Shown here in pieces: positions 60,681-64,000 of a stretch of 64,000 nucleotides of DNA (position 1 is the first letter of the stretch; each line of letters begins with the position of its first letter). Under the pieces are notes generated by a model, which saw nothing but the letters and a program-made list of their open reading frames with translations, was not told the origin of the DNA and did not search any database. This DNA comes from Idiomarina seosinensis_A (lineage in GTDB: Bacteria; Pseudomonadota; Gammaproteobacteria; Enterobacterales; Alteromonadaceae), in NCBI RefSeq assembly GCF_044797955.1, contig NZ_CP085211.1, positions 992,001-1,056,000 of the forward strand. Reading direction: 5' to 3'. The translations under genes and the position numbers were made by a program.

Positions 60681-61175
60681 ATGTCGATTCGCATTGGACA
60701 CGGTTACGATGTTCATAAGTGGGGCTCAGATAAGCCATTGCGTCTGGCGGGTGTAGAAGTCCCGCACACTATTGGGCTGCTGGCCCACTCTGACGGTGAT
60801 GTTGTACTGCATGCGTTGACCGATGCTCTCCTTGGAGCCGTTGCACTTGGTGATATTGGTCAACATTTTCCGGATACCGACCCCCGTTACCGTAATGCAG
60901 ACAGCATGCAGATGTTGCAGCACAGCGCCGCGCTGGCGCAGGATGAAGGTTATCAGTTAAGTAATGCCGACATTACCATTGTGGCTCAGGCTCCTAAAAT
61001 GGCTCCCCACATTGAAAGCATGCGGCAAGCCATCGCTCAGGGCCTGGGTGTGAGTATCAGTGCCATTAACGTTAAAGCAACGACCACCGAAAAATTAGGT
61101 TTTGTTGGCCGTGAGGAAGGTATTGCCTGTCATTGCGTGGTGTTGATGGCTTCACTAAGCGAGTCTGCACAATGA
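60681..61175 (+). CDS. ispF: 2-C-methyl-D-erythritol 2,4-cyclodiphosphate synthase
   Basis: Fifth step of the MEP pathway. The 164 residues have the zinc motif IRIGHGYDVHKW (Asp10, His12), the third ligand in LAHSDGDVVLHALTDALLGA, IGQHFPDTDPRYRNADS, and NVKATTTEKLGFVGREEGI. The ATG at 60681 follows AAGGAG. It lies 14 bases after ispD, the conserved ispD-ispF pair. Confidence 0.97.
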   Translation: MSIRIGHGYDVHKWGSDKPLRLAGVEVPHTIGLLAHSDGDVVLHALTDALLGAVALGDIGQHFPDTDPRYRNADSMQMLQHSAALAQDEGYQLSNADITIVAQAPKMAPHIESMRQAIAQGLGVSISAINVKATTTEKLGFVGREEGIACHCVVLMASLSESAQ

Positions 61176-62209
61176 CCTTAAGTTACCGCAACAAAAAGCT
61201 GACCCGGGCACTTTTCAAGCAACAACCTGAAGACTTTCAGGTGCGTGAAGAGCTACAGGTGAACGATGAAGGAGAGGGCGAACACCAGTGGTTATGGGTA
61301 AAAAAAACGGGAGCTAATACCCGCTTTGTGGCCGAACAGCTGGCAAAGTTTGCTGGCGTTCACCCGCGTCAGGTCAGTTACTCGGGTCTTAAAGATCGCA
61401 ATGCCGTAACCTGGCAGTGGTTTTCGGTGCAACTGCCGGGTAAGCCACTGCTTGACTGGTCTCAGTTTAGCCCCAGCGGTGTCGAAGTGAAGCAAGTGCT
61501 GCGCCGCAGCAAGAAGCTTAAGCTGGGTTTTCACAAAGCCAATCAGTTTGTCATCCGCTTGCGTGAGGTTAAAGACCCGCAGCAATTTGAGCAAAATTGG
61601 CTGAATTTATGTCAGCAGGGTACGATTAATTATTTTGGCAGTCAGCGCTTTGGGCATCACGGGCAAAACATTACTGCGGCGCGCCAGTGGATTGCTGCGG
61701 ATAAACCCGGCAAATTGTCGAAAGCTAAACGCAGCCTGTGGCTGTCGGCTATGCGCTCTTATTTATTCAATCACGTGGCTAACGCACGCTTTAACTTACA
61801 TGACAGTGAACCTTTGCCGGGAGACTGTGTGATGTTGCGTGGCTCTCAGTCGGTATTCACGGTTTCACAATGGGACGCTGACTTAGTGGCTCGACTGGCC
61901 GAGGGCGATATTCAGCTAACCTGCCCAATGCCGGGCGAAGATGGCGTGGGAAAGGTAGCGGACACGGCGCGGGAATTTGAACTACAACAGTTAACAGAGT
62001 ACGCCGACTGGATCGAGGATTTTGCCAAAGTCCGGTTAAAGGCATCACGGCGCCCCTATTTACTGCATTTACAACGTCCTTCATTAAGTTGGCAGGGCGT
62101 CGATGCGACCATTGAATTTACTTTACCCACAGGTAGTTTTGCGACCACCTGTATTAATGAACTAATTGATTTAACGGTGACTGAAAATGATGAAGATTCT
62201 GTTGAGTAA
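61172..62209 (+). CDS. truD: tRNA pseudouridine(13) synthase TruD
   Basis: Makes pseudouridine 13 in tRNA-Glu. The 345 residues show PEDFQVREEL, the catalytic SYSGLKDRNAVTWQWFSVQL with Asp75, and NYFGSQRFGHHGQNI. The ATG overlaps the ispF TGA by 4 bases (ATGA). It overlaps the surE start by about 20 bases. Confidence 0.95.
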   Translation: MTLSYRNKKLTRALFKQQPEDFQVREELQVNDEGEGEHQWLWVKKTGANTRFVAEQLAKFAGVHPRQVSYSGLKDRNAVTWQWFSVQLPGKPLLDWSQFSPSGVEVKQVLRRSKKLKLGFHKANQFVIRLREVKDPQQFEQNWLNLCQQGTINYFGSQRFGHHGQNITAARQWIAADKPGKLSKAKRSLWLSAMRSYLFNHVANARFNLHDSEPLPGDCVMLRGSQSVFTVSQWDADLVARLAEGDIQLTCPMPGEDGVGKVADTAREFELQQLTEYADWIEDFAKVRLKASRRPYLLHLQRPSLSWQGVDATIEFTLPTGSFATTCINELIDLTVTENDEDSVE

Positions 62210-62939
62210 CGATGATGGTGTTCATGCGCCGGGCATACATGCGCTGTATAACGCACTAAAAGAAGTCGCCGATGTCCGGGTTATTGCACCTGATCGCAAC
62301 TGCAGCGGTGCTTCTAACTCTTTAACCCTGCATAACCCTTTGCGTTTGCAGCAGCTGGATAACGGTTTTTATTCACTTAACGGAACACCGACCGACTGTG
62401 TTCACCTGGGAACCAACTCACCATTTGCCGACGAAGTGGATCTGGTGGTGTCAGGTATCAATGACAGCCCCAATATGGGCGACGACGTCTTGTATTCAGG
62501 TACGGTTGCGGCGGCGATGGAAGGGCGTTTTAAAGGGTTGCCGGCTATTGCCGTATCTATGGGTGGTCGAGGTCATGACCATTATGATACCGCAGGCCGG
62601 GTAGTGGCCGAACTGATTGCTGCAATGGAAAAGGATCCTTTGCGACTGGACACGGTGCTCAACATTAATGTTCCTTATACCACTTACGAACAAATTAAAG
62701 GAACGCGGGTTACCCGCTTAGGCCGCCGGCACCGCGCTGAGACTATGGTGCATGACCGTGATCCCTTTGGCCGTGAAATATTTTGGTATGGACCTATCGG
62801 GCACCATAGTGACGATGCCCCGGATACCGATTTTACGGCTATCCATGAGGGCTATGTATCAATTACCCCATTAAGCCTGGACATGACTGCAAAGCGACAC
62901 CAGGATACCCTTAACGACTGGTTATCAACAGAGCAATGA
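62190..62939 (+). CDS. surE: 5'/3'-nucleotidase SurE
   Basis: Metal-dependent survival-protein phosphatase acting on nucleoside monophosphates and short polyphosphates. The 249 residues begin KILLSNDDGVHAPGI with the metal Asp pair (residues 8-9), then RNCSGASNSLTL, LVVSGINDSPNMGDDVLYSG TVAAAMEG and DTVLNINVPY. An adjacent ATG at 62187 is also possible and is better spaced from a GGTGA. The stop overlaps pcm. Confidence 0.96.
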   Translation: MKILLSNDDGVHAPGIHALYNALKEVADVRVIAPDRNCSGASNSLTLHNPLRLQQLDNGFYSLNGTPTDCVHLGTNSPFADEVDLVVSGINDSPNMGDDVLYSGTVAAAMEGRFKGLPAIAVSMGGRGHDHYDTAGRVVAELIAAMEKDPLRLDTVLNINVPYTTYEQIKGTRVTRLGRRHRAETMVHDRDPFGREIFWYGPIGHHSDDAPDTDFTAIHEGYVSITPLSLDMTAKRHQDTLNDWLSTEQ

Positions 62940-63574
62940 TGGGCCTCTCGACATCGGGCGCAGCCCGTAAACTGGGGCAGATACTACGTCAGGCCGGTAT
63001 CAGTAACGAGCAAGTGCTGGCGGCTATTGAACAGACACCGCGGCAACTTTTTATGCCTGAATCATTGGCGCATAAAGCGTTTGAGAATACTGCGCTGCCC
63101 ATCGGTAACGGGCAGACCATTTCGCAGCCGCTGATGGTCGCCACTATGACCCAGTTATTAATGCAGCATGACTGCCACCGAGTGCTGGAGGTTGGCACGG
63201 GTTCTGGTTATCAGACCGCGATTTTGGCGCAGCTGATAGATAAAGTTTTTAGTATTGAACGTATCGCTCAGTTACAGTACCAGGCAAAACGCCGGTTACG
63301 TAATCTGGACTTGCACAATGTGGCCATGCGCCATGGTGACGGCTGGGAGGGTTGGCGCAGTAAGGCTCCTTTTGACGGGATCATTGTTACTGCTGCAGCA
63401 ACCGAAGTGCCGCGCGCACTGGTGGAACAACTGGCCGACGGTGGGGTAATGATTATTCCTGTGGGTAGTGAACAGCAGACGCTGACCGTACTGCGCCGAT
63501 TTGGTGAACAGATCGAACAGCAGCGTATTGGTGACGTCCGGTTTGTACCGCTGGTAAAAGGAGAGCTGCTGTGA
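62936..63574 (+). CDS. pcm: Protein-L-isoaspartate O-methyltransferase
   Basis: Methylates isoaspartyl residues to start repair of aged proteins. The 212 residues contain LPIGNGQTISQPLMVATMTQ, the SAM site VLEVGTGSGYQTAILAQL and FDGIIVTAAATEVPRALVEQ, ending FVPLVKGELL as in E. coli. It overlaps the surE stop by 4 bases (ATGA) and is coupled to the next gene through GTGA. Confidence 0.96.
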   Translation: MMGLSTSGAARKLGQILRQAGISNEQVLAAIEQTPRQLFMPESLAHKAFENTALPIGNGQTISQPLMVATMTQLLMQHDCHRVLEVGTGSGYQTAILAQLIDKVFSIERIAQLQYQAKRRLRNLDLHNVAMRHGDGWEGWRSKAPFDGIIVTAAATEVPRALVEQLADGGVMIIPVGSEQQTLTVLRRFGEQIEQQRIGDVRFVPLVKGELL

Positions 63575-64000
63575 AGTTATTTTCAAGGCTTTATGATGCT
63601 GTTTTACGCTGGACCCAGCATCCCAGAGCGGAGTGGCTACTGGCTATAATTAGCTTTACCGAGTCAGTAATATTTCCTATTCCACCCGACGTCATGTTAG
63701 CGCCCATGTCAATGACACAGCCGCAACGGGCGTGGCGACTTGCTGGCATTACCACAGTGGCTTCAGTCGCCGGCGGTGTGCTGGGTTATTTTCTCGGCTA
63801 TTGGGCCTACGACGCCATTGTGATTCCGGCGGTTGAAGCTCTTGGCTACGAAGATAAACTGCAGCAGGTGTCTGTCTGGTTCAGTGACTATGGCATTTGG
63901 GTGGTTTTTATTGCCGGCTTTTCTCCGGTTCCCTATAAATTATTTACGGTCACGGCCGGGGTCATGCAGATGGCGTTTTTTCCCTTTGTGATTGCCTCAG
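63571..64000 (+). CDS. YqaA/DedA-type membrane protein (partial, C-terminus beyond window)
   Basis: Start of an integral membrane protein of the SNARE-associated/DedA superfamily, YqaA branch; about 143 residues are visible. Segments include ISFTESVIFPIPPDVMLAP and the later GFSPVPYKLFTVTAGVMQM, which carry the conserved F/Y-x-x-x-R/K and Pro-rich motifs. The GTG start overlaps the pcm TGA by 4 bases and follows AAGGAG. YqaA commonly lies between pcm and nlpD-rpoS. Role unproven, possibly lipid transport. Confidence 0.88.
   Translation, partial: MKLFSRLYDAVLRWTQHPRAEWLLAIISFTESVIFPIPPDVMLAPMSMTQPQRAWRLAGITTVASVAGGVLGYFLGYWAYDAIVIPAVEALGYEDKLQQVSVWFSDYGIWVVFIAGFSPVPYKLFTVTAGVMQMAFFPFVIAS

Noticed and set aside
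1..64000. CRISPR arrays, insertion sequences, rRNA genes, prophage or defence genes
   Set aside because: No regularly spaced repeats, transposase-like frames or rRNA segments were seen; nearly all of the window is conserved single-copy core genes.

Overview
The window is a dense stretch of chromosomal core genome from a gammaproteobacterium. The gene orders are the conserved gammaproteobacterial ones: map-glnD-dapD, rpsB-tsf-pyrH-frr, uppS-cdsA-dxr-rseP-bamA-skp-lpxD-fabZ-lpxA-lpxB, xerD-dsbC-recJ-prfB-lysS, nadB/rpoE-rseABC-lepA-lepB-rnc-era-recO-pdxJ-acpS, rlmD-relA-mazG-pyrG-eno and ftsB-ispD-ispF-truD-surE-pcm. Base composition looks balanced, near 50% GC by eye (not computed). The arrangement, with uppS-cdsA ahead of dxr and several Alteromonadales/Vibrio-type DUF genes (DUF3192, DUF3301, DUF3549), suggests a marine Alteromonadales bacterium, possibly an Idiomarina relative. 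That placement is an inference.

Layout. 1-5.1 kb: queF (cut by the window edge) diverges from syd, followed by a DUF3192 lipoprotein, a GNAT acetyltransferase, DUF3301 and DUF3549 genes, and yqcC-truC. 5.1-9.4 kb: dapD, glnD and map on the minus strand. 9.4-23.5 kb: a long plus-strand run for translation (rpsB, tsf, frr), UMP kinase, isoprenoid and phospholipid synthesis (uppS, cdsA, dxr), envelope proteolysis and assembly (rseP, bamA, skp), and lipid A synthesis (lpxD, fabZ, lpxA, lpxB). 23.5-28.1 kb: the usual rnhB-dnaE continuation is missing. In its place are a glutathionyl-hydroquinone reductase, a pirin, a REC-TPR response regulator and a zinc-free quinone-oxidoreductase-like enzyme. 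28.1-35.4 kb: tRNA-Tyr (minus), an unknown gene, xerD, dsbC, recJ, prfB with its programmed frameshift, lysS and ogt. 35.4-39.0 kb: slyD and ygfZ (minus), sdhE, a start-less ygfX-like frame, and nadB. 39.0-48.1 kb: the sigma-E operon (rpoE-rseABC), then lepA-lepB-rnc-era-recO-pdxJ-acpS. 48.1-57.5 kb: rlmD, relA, mazG, a TrkH/KtrB-type K+ transporter, pyrG, eno and an unknown gene overlapping the eno end. 57.5-59.6 kb: ilvE, a small membrane protein and a TauE/SafE permease (minus). 59.7-64 kb: ftsB, ispD, ispF, truD, surE, pcm and the start of a YqaA/DedA-type membrane protein. In related genomes nlpD-rpoS often follows.

Several functions link across the window. Sigma-E and its regulators (RseA, RseB, RseC, RseP) sit with two of the processes they monitor, BamA/Skp outer-membrane assembly and Lpx lipid A synthesis. 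Dxr, IspD, IspF and UppS are four steps of the MEP/undecaprenyl pathway. RelA and MazG are nucleotide-pool enzymes next to PyrG. No prophage, insertion sequence, CRISPR array, toxin-antitoxin pair or defence island is visible. No intergenic stretch exceeds about 300 bases. I did not find a convincing new multi-gene system. The best leads are the quinone-linked insertion after lpxB, the start-less ygfX-like frame, the TrkH gene with no good start codon, the unknown gene overlapping eno, and the structured rpsB leader.
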